Source of the DNA: Ga0077527 sp964433345
GTDB taxonomy: Bacteria; Pseudomonadota; Gammaproteobacteria; Burkholderiales; SG8-41
DNA: 64,000 nucleotides
Direction: 5' to 3'
Assembly: GCA_964433345.1 (NCBI GenBank)
Contig: CAYSQJ010000002.1
Span: 1 to 64,000 of the forward strand
The notes below the pieces were generated by a model, which saw nothing but the letters and a program-made list of their open reading frames with translations, was not told the DNA's origin and did no database searches. The translations under genes and the position numbers were made by a program. Of this stretch, positions 15,549 through 25,196 are shown in pieces; within the stretch, counting starts at the first letter, position 1; every line of letters begins with the position of its first letter.

Positions 15549-18436
15549 GCGAGCACCGCCTTGAGATGGATGCCGGTGTGGCTTTCCGCGCAGGCTGCGA
15601 TGGCTTCCGGCTGGCCCTCGGCAACGATGCGTCCGCCGCCGCCGCCGCCTTCGGGGCCGAGATCGATGACCCAGTCCGCGGTCTTGATCACGTCGAGGTT
15701 GTGCTCGATGACGACGATGGTGTTGCCGTGGTCGCGCAGACGGTGCAGGACCCGCAGCAGGAGATCGATGTCATGGAAATGGAGACCGGTCGTAGGCTCG
15801 TCAAGGATGTACAGCGTGCGCCCGGTGTCGCGCTTGGACAATTCCAGCGCGAGTTTCACGCGCTGTGCTTCGCCGCCCGAAAGCGTTGTCGCGCTCTGGC
15901 CCAGAGTGATGTAACCGAGTCCGACATCCATCATCGTCTGCAGCTTGCGCGCAATGGCCGGAACCGCCGAGAAAAACTCGAGGGCCTGCTCCACGGTCAT
16001 GCCCAGCACCTCGTGCACGGTTCTGCCCTTGTAGCGGATATCGAGGGTTTCGCGGTTGTAACGCATGCCGTTGCAGACATCACAGGGCACGTATACGTCC
16101 GGCAGGAAATGCATTTCCACCTTCAGCACACCGTCACCCTGGCAGGACTCGCAGCGCCCGCCCTTGACATTGAAGGAGAAGCGCCCTGCGCCATAGCCGC
16201 GTGCCCGCGCTTCCGGCACACCCGCGAAAAGATCGCGTATCGGAGTGAACAGCCCCGTATAGGTGGCCGGATTGGAGCGCGGCGTGCGGCCTATCGGGCT
16301 CTGGTCGACGTTGACAACCTTGTCGAAAAACTCGATGCCTTCGATGGTCGTGCATGGCGCCGGTTCGACGTTGCTGCCGTGCAGCTCCCGCGCCACCGAC
16401 AGGTACAGCGTGTCGTTGACCAGTGTCGACTTGCCGGAACCGGATACGCCGGTGACGCAGGTGAGCAGGCCCACCGGGATGTTGACGTCGACGCTTTTCA
16501 GGTTGTTGCCGGAAGCGCCGCGAATCAGCAGCTGTTTCTGGGGGTTTGCGCGATGGCGCAACGCCGGCACGTCTATGCGCCGCCGTCCGGACAGGTACTG
16601 GCCGGTCAGCGAGTCGGCGCTGGCGCTGATCTCCGCCGGCGTGCCCTGCGCGATCACGTTGCCGCCATGCTCGCCGGCGCCCAGGCCCATGTCGACGACA
16701 TGGTCCGCGCTCATGATGGCGTCCTGATCGTGTTCCACGACGATGACCGAGTTGCCGATGTCGCGCAGGCGCCTGAGCATGCCAAGCAGGCGGGTGTTGT
16801 CGCGCTGGTGCAGCCCGATTGACGGCTCGTCGAGCACGTACATCACGCCGGTCAGTCCGGACCCGATCTGGCTGGCAAGCCGGATGCGTTGCGCCTCGCC
16901 GCCGGACAGTGTGTCCGCCGAGCGGTCCAGTGAAAGGTAATCGAGTCCGACATCAACGAGAAAGCGCAGGCGGCTGCGGATTTCGCCGGCAATCTTTTCG
17001 GCGATGGCCTGTTTCGCCCCAGACAACGACAGCTGTTCGAAGAAGCGCAGTGCGTCGCCGAGCTGCAGCGCCGATATGGCGTAGATCGGCTGGCCCGAAA
17101 CCATCACGTTTCTTGCTTCGACACGCAACCGGGTGCCCTTGCAGTCGGGACAGGTCTGGGTGTTCAGGTATTTCGCCAGTTCGTCGCGTACCACCGGCGA
17201 ATCGGTTTCGCGGTGTCGCCGCTCGAGGTTGGTGATCACGCCCTCGAAAGGGTGCTCGCGCACGTAGGTCCGGCCGCGTTCGCCGGTGTAGGTGAAGCGG
17301 ATCGGCGTTTTGCCCGAACCATGGAGTACGGCCTCGCGCACCTGCTCCGGCAGTTCACCGAACGGCGCCTCGATATCGAAGCCGTAGTGCTCTGCGAGTC
17401 CCTGCAGCATCTGGAAATAGAACTGGTTGCGGCGGTCCCAGCCCTTGATCGCACCGGATGCCAGCGACAGTTCGGGGAATGCGGCGATGCGCCTGGGGTC
17501 AAAAAAAGTGATGCTGCCAAGACCGTCACATCGCGGACAGGCGCCCGCGGGGTTGTTGAAGGAAAACAGCCGCGGTTCCAGTTCGGGCGACGAACGGTTG
17601 CAGACCGGGCAGGCGAGTCGCGCGGAAAAGGCGGTTTCCACGCCGCTGTCCATGTCGACGGCAAGCGCACGGCCGCCGCCGTGGCGCAGGGCTGTCTCGA
17701 AGGACTCGGCGAGGCGCTGCCGGATTTCGGCGCGGACTTTGATGCGGTCGACCACCACGTCGATGGAGTGCTTCGCATTCTTCTTCAGAGCGGGCAGGGC
17801 ATCGATGTCCAGTACCTTGCCGTCGATACGCACCCGGACAAAGCCCTGGGCCCGCAGTTCGTCGATCAATGCCGACTGCTCCCCCTTGCGGTCGCTGACC
17901 ACCGGCGCGAGGATCATCAGGCGCGTGTCCTGCGGCATCCGCAGCACGTGATCGACCATCTGGGAGACCGATTGCGCGTCGAGCAGCGTGCCGTGCTCCG
18001 GACAATGCGGTTCGCCGATGCGCGCGTAGAGCAGGCGCAGGTAGTCGTGGATTTCGGTGACCGTGCCGACGGTGGAGCGCGGATTGTGGCTGGAGGCTTT
18101 CTGCTCGATGGCGATTGCCGGCGACAGGCCCTCGATCAGGTCCACATCCGGTTTCTCCATCATCTGCAGGAACTGCCGTGCATAGGCCGACAACGATTCG
18201 ACGTAGCGACGCTGGCCCTCCGCATACAGCGTGTCGAAGGCGAGCGACGACTTGCCGGATCCGGAAAGGCCGGTGATGACCACCAGGCGGTCGCGTGGCA
18301 GATCGAGGCTGATGTTCTTCAGGTTGTGCGTGCGTGCACCGCGCACGCGGATCTGGCCTGCGGCAGGCAGCGGTACATCGCGCTGCTGCGGAGCGGGGAG
18401 GGAGACCAGTCTCGGTGGTGTGCTGCTTGCGGTCAT
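15545..18436 (-). CDS. uvrA: Excinuclease ABC subunit A
   Basis: UvrA recognises DNA lesions for nucleotide excision repair. The 963-residue product has two ABC ATPase modules, with Walker A GLSGSGKSS (56-64) and GVSGSGKST (about 660), and two SGGEAQR signatures. It also has the zinc-module cysteine pairs CPVC/CPRC and CESC/CDVC. It carries about 25 extra N-terminal residues relative to E. coli (940). A region of 126 bp separates it from the divergent MFS gene. Confidence 0.97.
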   Translation of the reverse strand: MTASSTPPRLVSLPAPQQRDVPLPAAGQIRVRGARTHNLKNISLDLPRDRLVVITGLSGSGKSSLAFDTLYAEGQRRYVESLSAYARQFLQMMEKPDVDLIEGLSPAIAIEQKASSHNPRSTVGTVTEIHDYLRLLYARIGEPHCPEHGTLLDAQSVSQMVDHVLRMPQDTRLMILAPVVSDRKGEQSALIDELRAQGFVRVRIDGKVLDIDALPALKKNAKHSIDVVVDRIKVRAEIRQRLAESFETALRHGGGRALAVDMDSGVETAFSARLACPVCNRSSPELEPRLFSFNNPAGACPRCDGLGSITFFDPRRIAAFPELSLASGAIKGWDRRNQFYFQMLQGLAEHYGFDIEAPFGELPEQVREAVLHGSGKTPIRFTYTGERGRTYVREHPFEGVITNLERRHRETDSPVVRDELAKYLNTQTCPDCKGTRLRVEARNVMVSGQPIYAISALQLGDALRFFEQLSLSGAKQAIAEKIAGEIRSRLRFLVDVGLDYLSLDRSADTLSGGEAQRIRLASQIGSGLTGVMYVLDEPSIGLHQRDNTRLLGMLRRLRDIGNSVIVVEHDQDAIMSADHVVDMGLGAGEHGGNVIAQGTPAEISASADSLTGQYLSGRRRIDVPALRHRANPQKQLLIRGASGNNLKSVDVNIPVGLLTCVTGVSGSGKSTLVNDTLYLSVARELHGSNVEPAPCTTIEGIEFFDKVVNVDQSPIGRTPRSNPATYTGLFTPIRDLFAGVPEARARGYGAGRFSFNVKGGRCESCQGDGVLKVEMHFLPDVYVPCDVCNGMRYNRETLDIRYKGRTVHEVLGMTVEQALEFFSAVPAIARKLQTMMDVGLGYITLGQSATTLSGGEAQRVKLALELSKRDTGRTLYILDEPTTGLHFHDIDLLLRVLHRLRDHGNTIVVIEHNLDVIKTADWVIDLGPEGGGGGGRIVAEGQPEAIAACAESHTGIHLKAVLA

Positions 18437-18562
18437 GCCATTGCCGGTGAAGGTCCGGAGGGTAAACCTGCTAATATACGCGCATACGGTGTTATGCCCA
18501 ACCGTCGTGAGTCGGGCTTCCGAGATCTTTGCTTACAGGTTCCCCGACCCCCTTCCCAATTC

Positions 18563-19762
18563 ATGTCGTCCAGTTCCAGTACCAAAATGACCCCGCTGGA
18601 ATTGCGGGCGAGCATCGGTTTGTCCGGCATATTCGGGCTGCGTCTGCTCGGCATGTTTGTCATCCTGCCGGTATTTGCCATTTATGCGGAGTCCCTGCCC
18701 GGCGGCAACGACCTGACGCTGGTAGGCATCGCCATTGGCGCCTACGGCCTGACCCAGGCGATCCTGCAGATCCCTTTCGGCTGGTGGTCTGACCGCATCG
18801 GGCGCAAGCCGGTCGTTTATGCCGGACTGCTGGTCTTCGCCCTCGGCAGTTTTGTCGCCGCGCTGGCGCCGAACATTTACGTCGTGATCCTCGGCCGTGT
18901 ACTGCAGGGGGCAGGGGCGATTTCTGCCGCGGTGATTGCGATGACCGCTGACCTGACCCGTGAAAGCCAGCGTGCCAAGGCGATGGCGATGATCGGATCG
19001 ACCATAGGCGCATCATTCGCGCTGTCGCTGATTGCCAGTCCCTGGCTGGACCGAGTGATCGGCGTGCCGGGCATCTTTGCAGTCACCGGGCTGCTCGCAC
19101 TTGGGGGCATCGTCGTCATGTGGCGCCTGATTCCCGACGTGCCCCAGGCGCCGCCGGTGCCGGGCCGCGCGCTGAAGGATTTCTGGAATGTACTGACTGA
19201 TCCGCAGCTGGCGCGGCTGAACTGGGGCATTTTCGCGCTGCATGCCGTGCTGATGGCGCTGTTCATCGTGGTGCCTTTCAGTCTGCGCGACGCCGGCCTG
19301 CCGCTGGCCGAACACTGGAAGGTTTATCTCCCGGTGATGATCGGTTCCTTCGTGCTGATGCTGCCACCGGTGATGCAGGCCGGGAATCCGCTGTTGCTGC
19401 GGCGCTGGTTCATCATTGCCGTTGCATTGCTGCTCGCCGGCCATCTCGCGCTGCCCTGGCTGACCTCGAACGTCCTGCTGCTGTCGCTGTTTTTGCTGCT
19501 GTTTTTCGTGCCCTTCAATGTGCTGGAGGCGATGCTGCCGACACTGACGACGCGGCTTGCGCCGGCCCATGCCAAGGGCACCGCAATCGGCCTCTACAGC
19601 ACGATCCAGTTTTTCGGCACCTTTCTCGGGGCGGCCGCCGGCGGGTTCATCTACAAGCACTGGGGTATGACCGGAGTGGTCGTGCTGGATGCTGGGCTGC
19701 TGCTGATCTGGCTTATACTCGCGCTGGGCATGCGCGTGCCGCGGGCATCGACCGCGGCGTAA
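18563..19762 (+). CDS. Major facilitator superfamily transporter
   Basis: The 399-residue product has about 12 hydrophobic helices and the MFS loop motif GWWSDRIGRKPVVYAG (about residues 72-87). It is a predicted inner-membrane drug or metabolite exporter of unknown substrate. I place the start at ATG 18563 (MSSSSSTKMTPLELR). The frame is open far upstream, but only because it runs antisense through uvrA. Its position between uvrA and ssb recurs in betaproteobacteria. Confidence 0.88.
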   Translation: MSSSSSTKMTPLELRASIGLSGIFGLRLLGMFVILPVFAIYAESLPGGNDLTLVGIAIGAYGLTQAILQIPFGWWSDRIGRKPVVYAGLLVFALGSFVAALAPNIYVVILGRVLQGAGAISAAVIAMTADLTRESQRAKAMAMIGSTIGASFALSLIASPWLDRVIGVPGIFAVTGLLALGGIVVMWRLIPDVPQAPPVPGRALKDFWNVLTDPQLARLNWGIFALHAVLMALFIVVPFSLRDAGLPLAEHWKVYLPVMIGSFVLMLPPVMQAGNPLLLRRWFIIAVALLLAGHLALPWLTSNVLLLSLFLLLFFVPFNVLEAMLPTLTTRLAPAHAKGTAIGLYSTIQFFGTFLGAAAGGFIYKHWGMTGVVVLDAGLLLIWLILALGMRVPRASTAA

Positions 19763-19834
19763 ACGGACGGCCGGCGGGCGCGTTGATGTGGACATGCGCC
19801 GGCGGCATCGAAAATCTGAAAAAGGAACCCTGAC

Positions 19835-20296
19835 ATGGCATCGGTAAACAAGGTCATTCTGATCGGCAATCTCGGCAAGGATCCCGAGACACGCTACCTG
19901 CCCAGCGGAGATGCCGTAACGAACATCACCGTCGCCACCACCGAGTCCTGGAAGGACAAGAAGAGCGGCGACAAGCAGGAGCATACCGAGTGGCATCGCA
20001 TATCATTCTTCGGCCGGCAGGCCGAAGTGGCCGGCGAGTATCTGAAAAAGGGCTCTCCCGTCTACATCGAAGGCCGCATCCGCACCCGCAAGTGGCAGGA
20101 CAAGGAAGGACAGGACCGTTATTCGACGGAGATCGTGGCTGACCGCATGCAGTTGCTGGGCAGCCGTGGCGGTGGCAGTTCAGGTGGAGATGGCGGCGGC
20201 ATGCGCGAAGCGCCTTCGTCGTCGGGCGGCAGCAAGGCACCGGCGAAGAAAAGCGGCGGCAGCTTCGACGACATGGACGACGATATCCCGTTCTGA
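19835..20296 (+). CDS. ssb: Single-stranded DNA-binding protein
   Basis: The 153-residue protein has an N-terminal OB fold (SVNKVILIGNLGKDPETRY, residues 3-21). A Gly/Ser-rich linker follows, and the acidic tail DDDIPF binds partner repair and replication proteins. It protects ssDNA during replication and repair. A GGAA-type site lies 9 nt upstream. Confidence 0.96.
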   Translation: MASVNKVILIGNLGKDPETRYLPSGDAVTNITVATTESWKDKKSGDKQEHTEWHRISFFGRQAEVAGEYLKKGSPVYIEGRIRTRKWQDKEGQDRYSTEIVADRMQLLGSRGGGSSGGDGGGMREAPSSSGGSKAPAKKSGGSFDDMDDDIPF

Positions 20297-20324
20297 ACGG
20301 TCGCAGCAGCCACTCCGAAGGCAG

Positions 20325-21251
20325 TCACTCCTGCATTGAGCGGGAGCGCGCGACCAGGCAGGCGACAGCCGCCGACGCGATGCGGCTGTGCGCAGAGTCG
20401 GCGCGGCTGGTCAGGATGACCGGCACCCGCGCGCCCATGACGACACCCGCTGCCACCGCGCCGCTGACGTAAACCAGCGACTTGTAGAGAATATTTCCGG
20501 CTTCCAGTCCCGGCATCACCAGGATGTCCGTGGTGCCGCTGACCGGCGACGAAATGCCCTTGATGCGAGCTGCCTCGGCGGAAAACATGTTGTCGAAGGC
20601 CAGCGGGCCGTCGACGATGCCGCCGGTGATGCGGCCGTCTTTTGCCATTTCGCGCAACGCGGCGGCGTGCTCGCTGGAGGGGATGGCGGGATTGACGGTT
20701 TCCACGGCGGACAGCACCGCGACATGGGGCAGCTCGATGCCCAGTGCGTGCGCGACCTCGATGGCGTTCTGGGTGATGTGGCGCTTGGCCTCGAGGCCGG
20801 GCGCGATGTTGACCGCGGCGTCGCTGATCAGCAGCAGGCGGTCGTGTGCCGGGACATCCATCACGAAGACATGGCTGATCCGGCGTTCGGTACGCAGGCC
20901 GGCATCGCGCGCGACGACAACAGCCATCAGTTCGTCGGTATGCAGGCTGCCTTTCATCAGCATCAGGGCTTCGCCGTCGCGGGCCATTTCCGCCGCGCGC
21001 CGCGCGCTGGCATGGGCGTCGGCCGCGTCTTCGATTACGCACCCCGAAATGTCCAGCTCTGACTCCCCCGCGATCCGGATGATTGGTTCCCGCGGCCCGA
21101 CCAGCAGTGGCAGGATCAGTCCTGCTGCTGCCGCTTCCAGCGCGCCGGCCAGAGCGGGTGCGCTGCAGGGGTAGACCACGGCGGTGCGGGCGGGGCCCGG
21201 AGCGCGGGCGCGTTCGACTAGCTGTTGGCTGCGCGGGACTGTGGTTTTCAT
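20325..21251 (-). CDS. Phosphate acetyl/butyryl-transferase family protein
   Basis: The 308-residue product from ATG 21251 matches the Pta/Ptb fold. MLMKGSLHTDELMAVVV, HVFVMDVPAHDRLLLISDAAVNI and DGPLAFDNMFSAEA are family blocks. Such enzymes convert acyl-CoA and phosphate to acyl phosphate. It could be a phosphate butyryltransferase or the stand-alone form of the bifunctional enoyl-CoA hydratase/phosphate acetyltransferase. No kinase partner lies next to it. It ends 28 bp from the ssb stop, convergently. Confidence 0.82.
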   Translation of the reverse strand: MKTTVPRSQQLVERARAPGPARTAVVYPCSAPALAGALEAAAAGLILPLLVGPREPIIRIAGESELDISGCVIEDAADAHASARRAAEMARDGEALMLMKGSLHTDELMAVVVARDAGLRTERRISHVFVMDVPAHDRLLLISDAAVNIAPGLEAKRHITQNAIEVAHALGIELPHVAVLSAVETVNPAIPSSEHAAALREMAKDGRITGGIVDGPLAFDNMFSAEAARIKGISSPVSGTTDILVMPGLEAGNILYKSLVYVSGAVAAGVVMGARVPVILTSRADSAHSRIASAAVACLVARSRSMQE

Positions 21252-21445
21252 GTGTTCGCGATGGGGTGCTGGCGGAGCAGGCCTGAGGGTCCGACGGCGG
21301 TGTGGCAACCCCTTGATTATAGGGGAGATCCTGCGGATGGGCGGAAGCGCGGGCAGTCGATACCGCTGCGGGTGCCAAGCGGGGGCTTGAAATCCTGCTG
21401 CGGTCGCCCGCATATCAGCCCGGGAAAGTCCGTAACCGTCTCAGG

Positions 21446-21451
21446 TATAAT
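21446..21451 (+). promoter_or_regulatory. Perfect -10 hexamer upstream of fmdB-like gene
   Basis: A TATAAT sits 28 bp upstream of the ATG at 21479. No good -35 hexamer is seen at 16-18 bp spacing, so an activator may be needed or the match may be chance. Confidence 0.4.
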
Positions 21452-21478
21452 GCTTTTTTACGATTTTTGGAGTGCGCC

Positions 21479-21769
21479 ATGCCGATTTACGAGTATCGAT
21501 GCGAGGCGTGCGGGTTCCAGAAGGAATTCCTGCAACGCATCAGCGATGCACCGCTGACCGAATGTCCGGAGTGCCGCAAGAACACGCTCAGCAAGATGGT
21601 GACCGCTGCCGGTTTCCAGTTGAAGGGCAGCGGCTGGTACGCAACCGATTTTCGCGACAAGGGCAGCAAGCCGCCCGCCGATGCCGCAAAATCCGGAGAC
21701 AGTGCCAAGAAAGACGAATCCAAGGCCGAGGCCGCCTGCGGCGCCGGAGCCTGTCCCGCCTGCAACTGA
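21479..21769 (+). CDS. FmdB-family zinc ribbon protein
   Basis: This 96-residue protein starts MPIYEYRCEACGFQKE and has the cysteine pairs CEAC (8-11) and CPEC (about 29-32), the N-terminal zinc ribbon of the FmdB/CxxC_CxxC_SSSS family. The C-terminal half is a charged linker ending in CGAGACPAC, which adds further cysteines. The function is unknown, though it has been proposed as regulatory. A DUF502 membrane protein and aspS follow, a frequent betaproteobacterial order. Confidence 0.85.
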   Translation: MPIYEYRCEACGFQKEFLQRISDAPLTECPECRKNTLSKMVTAAGFQLKGSGWYATDFRDKGSKPPADAAKSGDSAKKDESKAEAACGAGACPACN

Positions 21770-21825
21770 CGCTCGCTGATCGCGCCGGCGACTGAGCGCC
21801 GGTGGCCGCCTCTGTCCGGATGCGT

Positions 21826-21848
21826 GTGCCCGGCAAGTTGCCGGGCAC
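21826..21848 (+). repeat. 11-bp inverted repeat upstream of DUF502 gene
   Basis: GTGCCCGGCAA (21826-21836) and TTGCCGGGCAC (21838-21848) are perfect inverted repeats with a single base between them. This hairpin ends 22 nt before the next ATG and has no T-tract, so it is more likely an RNA processing or operator site than a terminator. Confidence 0.5.
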
Positions 21849-21870
21849 GCCGCGTACTGCCTGAAGATCC

Positions 21871-22521
21871 ATGTTCAAGAACACTTCCATCAAAAGCTAT
21901 TTCATCACCGGCCTGCTGATCTGGGTGCCGCTGGTGATCACGCTGTGGGTGCTCAACCTGCTCGTCGGCATGATGGACCAGAGCCTGCAGCTGCTGCCGG
22001 AGGCGCTGCTCACGGAGAACTGGCTCGGCGTTCATGTGCCCGGCCTGGGCGTGATCCTGACACTGCTGATCGTGCTGTCCACCGGTGTGCTGGCGGCGAA
22101 CATCATCGGCCAGCGCCTGGTGCTGTTCTGGGAGGGCATCCTCGCACGCATCCCGGTCGTGAACACCATTTACAACAGCGTCAAGCAGGTCAGCGATACG
22201 CTGTTTTCCGGGACCGGCCATGCGTTCCGCAAGGTGCTGCTGGTGCGTTATCCGCATCCGCAGGCCTGGTCGCTGGCATTCCAGACCAATGTGCCCGTCG
22301 AGGTGGGTGTGCGCCTGCCCGAGGATTATGTCGCCGTGTTCATTCCGACGACACCCAGCCCGGTCAACGGTTTTTATTTTTACGTGCGGCGCGAAGACGT
22401 GATCGAGCTCGACATGTCGGTGGATGCCGCATTCAAGTACATCGTTTCGATGGGTGTGGTGGCGCCGGTCACCGTGAACGGCAACGGCGTTGTTGTGCCC
22501 GCGCCGGAACAGAAAATATAA
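21871..22521 (+). CDS. DUF502 family inner-membrane protein
   Basis: The 216-residue product has two N-terminal membrane helices (about 9-32 and 60-85). They are followed by the conserved cytosolic region RIPVVNTIYNSVKQVSDT and FIPTTPSPVNGFYFYV. The DUF502 family is widespread but its role is not established. It lies 20 bp upstream of aspS and is likely cotranscribed with it. Confidence 0.85.
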   Translation: MFKNTSIKSYFITGLLIWVPLVITLWVLNLLVGMMDQSLQLLPEALLTENWLGVHVPGLGVILTLLIVLSTGVLAANIIGQRLVLFWEGILARIPVVNTIYNSVKQVSDTLFSGTGHAFRKVLLVRYPHPQAWSLAFQTNVPVEVGVRLPEDYVAVFIPTTPSPVNGFYFYVRREDVIELDMSVDAAFKYIVSMGVVAPVTVNGNGVVVPAPEQKI

Positions 22522-22541
22522 TCATTTAACATCAATAACTT

Positions 22542-24326
22542 ATGTCTATGCGCAGCCATTACTGCGGGTTGGTCGACCGCAAACTCCTCGGCCAGACCGT
22601 GAGCCTCTGCGGCTGGGTACACCGTCGCCGCGATCATGGCGGCGTCATTTTCATCGACCTGCGCGACCGCGAGGGACTGGTGCAGATCGTCTGCGATCCA
22701 GACCGCGCGGAAACCTTCGCCGTTGCCGACAGCCTGCGCAACGAGTTCGTGATCCGTGTCGAGGGCAAGGTCCGCGAGCGGCCCGCCGGCACCGTCAATG
22801 CCAACCTGATCAGCGGCGAGATCGAAGTGCTGGCGACGACGCTGGAAGTGCTCAATCCTTCGCAGACGCCGCCCTTCATGATGGACGACGAACAGTTGTC
22901 GGAGAACGTGCGCCTTCAGTACCGCTTCCTCGATCTGCGCCGTCCGCAAATGCAGGGCCATCTGCGGTTGCGCCACCGCGCCGCACGTGCGATCCGAAAC
23001 TACCTCGACGACAACGGCTTCGTCGACATCGAAACGCCGATGCTCTACAAGTCGACGCCCGAGGGTGCGCGCGAGTTCCTGGTGCCCTCGCGCATGCACG
23101 ACGGCCAGTTCTACGCGCTGCCGCAGTCGCCACAGCTGTTCAAGCAGCTGCTGATGGTGGCCGGCTACGACCGCTATTACCAGATCGTCAAGTGTTTCCG
23201 CGACGAAGACCTGCGCGCCGACCGCCAGCCCGAGTTCACGCAGATCGACATCGAAACCTCATTCCTCGGCGAGCGCGAGATCCAGGACCTGATGGAGGGC
23301 CTGATCCGGCACCTGTTCAAGCAGGTGCTGGACGTCGAGCTCGGCGTGTTTCCGCGGCTGAGCTATGCGGAGGCCATGGCGAAATACGGCTCTGACAAGC
23401 CGGACCTGCGCGTGAAGCTTGAGCTGACCGATCTCAGCGACCTGATGGCCGAGGTCGAGTTCAAGGTGTTCAAGCAGGCCATTGCACAGAAGGACGGCAA
23501 GGTGGTCGCACTGCGCGTTCCCGGCGGCACCGCGCTGACGCGCAAGGAGATCGACGAGTACACGGCTTTTGTCGGCATCTACGGTGCGAAAGGCCTTGCC
23601 TACATCAAGGTCAATGATGTCACCCAGCTCAACGAACAGGGGCTGCAGTCGCCGATCGTAAAGTTCCTGCCGCAGCCGGTGCTGGCCGGCATTCTCGAGC
23701 GCACCGGTGCGGCCAACGGCGACCTTATTTTCTTCGGCGCCGACCGCCGCAAGGTGGTGTGGGATGCGCTCGGTGCCTTGCGGGTCAGGGTCGGCCACGA
23801 GAAGGGCCATGCCGAAGCCGGCTGGAAGCCGTGCTGGGTCGTCGATTTCCCGGCCTTCGAGTATGACGAGGAGGCACAGCGCTGGAATGCCGCCCACCAT
23901 CCCTTCACCGCGCCCAAGGACGAACATGTCGGTTTGCTGGCCACCGATCCCGGCCAGGTGCTGGCCAAGGCCTACGACGTGGCGCTCAATGGCTGGGAGA
24001 TCGGCGGCGGCTCGGTGCGGATCCATCGTGCCGAAGTGCAGTCGCAGGTGTTTGCCGCGCTTGGCATCACACCCGAGGATGCGCGGGCCAAGTTCGGCTT
24101 TCTGCTCGATGCGCTGTCCTACGGCGCGCCGCCGCATGGCGGCATCGCCTTCGGTCTTGACCGCATTGTGACGCTGATGACAGGCGCGGAATCGATCCGC
24201 GAGGTGATTGCGTTCCCGAAGACGCAGCGCGGCCAGGACCTGATGGTGGATGCGCCCACGCCGGTAACCGAGCGCCAGTTGCGCGAACTGCACATCCGCC
24301 TGCGCAACACCACTCCGGTCGCGTAG
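22542..24326 (+). CDS. aspS: Aspartate--tRNA ligase
   Basis: The 594-residue enzyme is a class II synthetase. An N-terminal OB anticodon-binding domain (VSLCGWVHRRRDHGGVIFIDLRD) is followed by the catalytic core with LPQSPQLFKQLLM, FRDEDLRADRQPEFTQID and motif 3 GIAFGLDRIVTLMTG. It contains the GAD insertion typical of bacterial AspRS. Whether it also charges tRNA-Asn depends on whether gatCAB is present elsewhere. Confidence 0.96.
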   Translation: MSMRSHYCGLVDRKLLGQTVSLCGWVHRRRDHGGVIFIDLRDREGLVQIVCDPDRAETFAVADSLRNEFVIRVEGKVRERPAGTVNANLISGEIEVLATTLEVLNPSQTPPFMMDDEQLSENVRLQYRFLDLRRPQMQGHLRLRHRAARAIRNYLDDNGFVDIETPMLYKSTPEGAREFLVPSRMHDGQFYALPQSPQLFKQLLMVAGYDRYYQIVKCFRDEDLRADRQPEFTQIDIETSFLGEREIQDLMEGLIRHLFKQVLDVELGVFPRLSYAEAMAKYGSDKPDLRVKLELTDLSDLMAEVEFKVFKQAIAQKDGKVVALRVPGGTALTRKEIDEYTAFVGIYGAKGLAYIKVNDVTQLNEQGLQSPIVKFLPQPVLAGILERTGAANGDLIFFGADRRKVVWDALGALRVRVGHEKGHAEAGWKPCWVVDFPAFEYDEEAQRWNAAHHPFTAPKDEHVGLLATDPGQVLAKAYDVALNGWEIGGGSVRIHRAEVQSQVFAALGITPEDARAKFGFLLDALSYGAPPHGGIAFGLDRIVTLMTGAESIREVIAFPKTQRGQDLMVDAPTPVTERQLRELHIRLRNTTPVA

Positions 24327-24357
24327 ACGGTTCGGGGTTTATCGCGGGCAGGCACTC

Positions 24358-24801
24358 ATGCGTTTCCCGTGGACCCGGTTTCGCGCCTGGCGATGGATGG
24401 CGTTCATCGCCGTCGCCGCACTGGCCGCCGTCGCGCTGGCGCGCGGCGATGCGCGTGGCCTTTCCGCGATCCGGCTGCATGAACTGCCACCCGAAGCCCG
24501 GCAGACGCTGCAACTGATCCGGCAGGGCGGCCCCTATCCCCATGATCGCGACGGCATCACCTTCAATAATTACGAGAAGCTTCTGCCCCCGGCGCGGCGC
24601 GGCCACTACCGCGAGTACACTGTGAAGACGCCGGGACTCAGCCATCGCGGTGCGAGGCGCATAGTCGTCGGCTGCGAACGCCGGCGAGCGCCGTCCGGAC
24701 ACCCTCCGGCGGGCGTGCTGTGGCTGGCGCACTGCGTCGATGGCGGCGAGTTTTACTACACTGCGGATCATTACCGCAGCTTCAGGCGCATCGTCGAATG
24801 A
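24358..24801 (+). CDS. Secreted guanyl-specific ribonuclease (RNase Sa/barnase-like)
   Basis: This 147-residue protein has a hydrophobic signal or anchor (about 13-29) and then a small RNase N1/T1-type domain. The RNase Sa active site is complete: Glu86 in YREYTVKTPG, Arg97 and Arg101 in HRGARRIV, and His138 in TADHYRSF. The family cleaves RNA 3' of guanosine. It overlaps the downstream barstar gene by 4 bp, the expected toxin-inhibitor pairing. The enzyme is probably exported. A role in competition or scavenging is inference. Confidence 0.88.
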   Translation: MRFPWTRFRAWRWMAFIAVAALAAVALARGDARGLSAIRLHELPPEARQTLQLIRQGGPYPHDRDGITFNNYEKLLPPARRGHYREYTVKTPGLSHRGARRIVVGCERRRAPSGHPPAGVLWLAHCVDGGEFYYTADHYRSFRRIVE

Positions 24802-25196
24802 AACCGCCGTCTTTTTCCGCCACGGTCAATGGCGTCTATCGCGCACCCGTGGACGATGGTCCGCTGCGCGGGAGGGCAGGCGGCTTGCGATGGTCCGTTG
24901 CCGACCTGCGCGGCGCCGGCAGCAGCGGAGCGGTCTGCCGCGCACTGGCTGATGCCGTGGATTTTCCCGGCAGCTTCGGCGGGAACTGGGACGCCCTCAA
25001 TGATGCCCTGCAGGATCTGTCGTGGCTGAATACCGGCGGATGCGTGCTGCACCTCAGCGGTGTTGCGGCCCTGGCGCCCGGTGTGCGGGAGGTGCTGCTC
25101 GAAATCCTCGCTACTGCAGCGGCGTTCTGGAAACGCCGCGGGCGGGTGTTCATCGTGCTCGCTGACGACGACTTGCCGGTACTGCCGCAGCGATGA
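24798..25196 (+). CDS. Barstar-family ribonuclease inhibitor
   Basis: The ATG at 24798 overlaps the RNase stop (ATGA) and gives a 132-residue protein. The barstar core DFPGSFGGNWDALNDAL (about 55-71) is present, with Asp65 and Asp69 aligning by eye with barstar Asp35 and Asp39. These bind the RNase active site. No signal peptide is visible, so it should stay in the cytoplasm and protect the producer. It overlaps nudB by 4 bp. Confidence 0.88.
   Translation: MKPPSFSATVNGVYRAPVDDGPLRGRAGGLRWSVADLRGAGSSGAVCRALADAVDFPGSFGGNWDALNDALQDLSWLNTGGCVLHLSGVAALAPGVREVLLEILATAAAFWKRRGRVFIVLADDDLPVLPQR

Noticed and set aside
17213..18562. A long open frame continuous with the MFS gene, which would make an 849-residue fusion.
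   Set aside because: The N-terminal part is antisense to uvrA and has no transporter features. The MFS start at 18563 fits the family.
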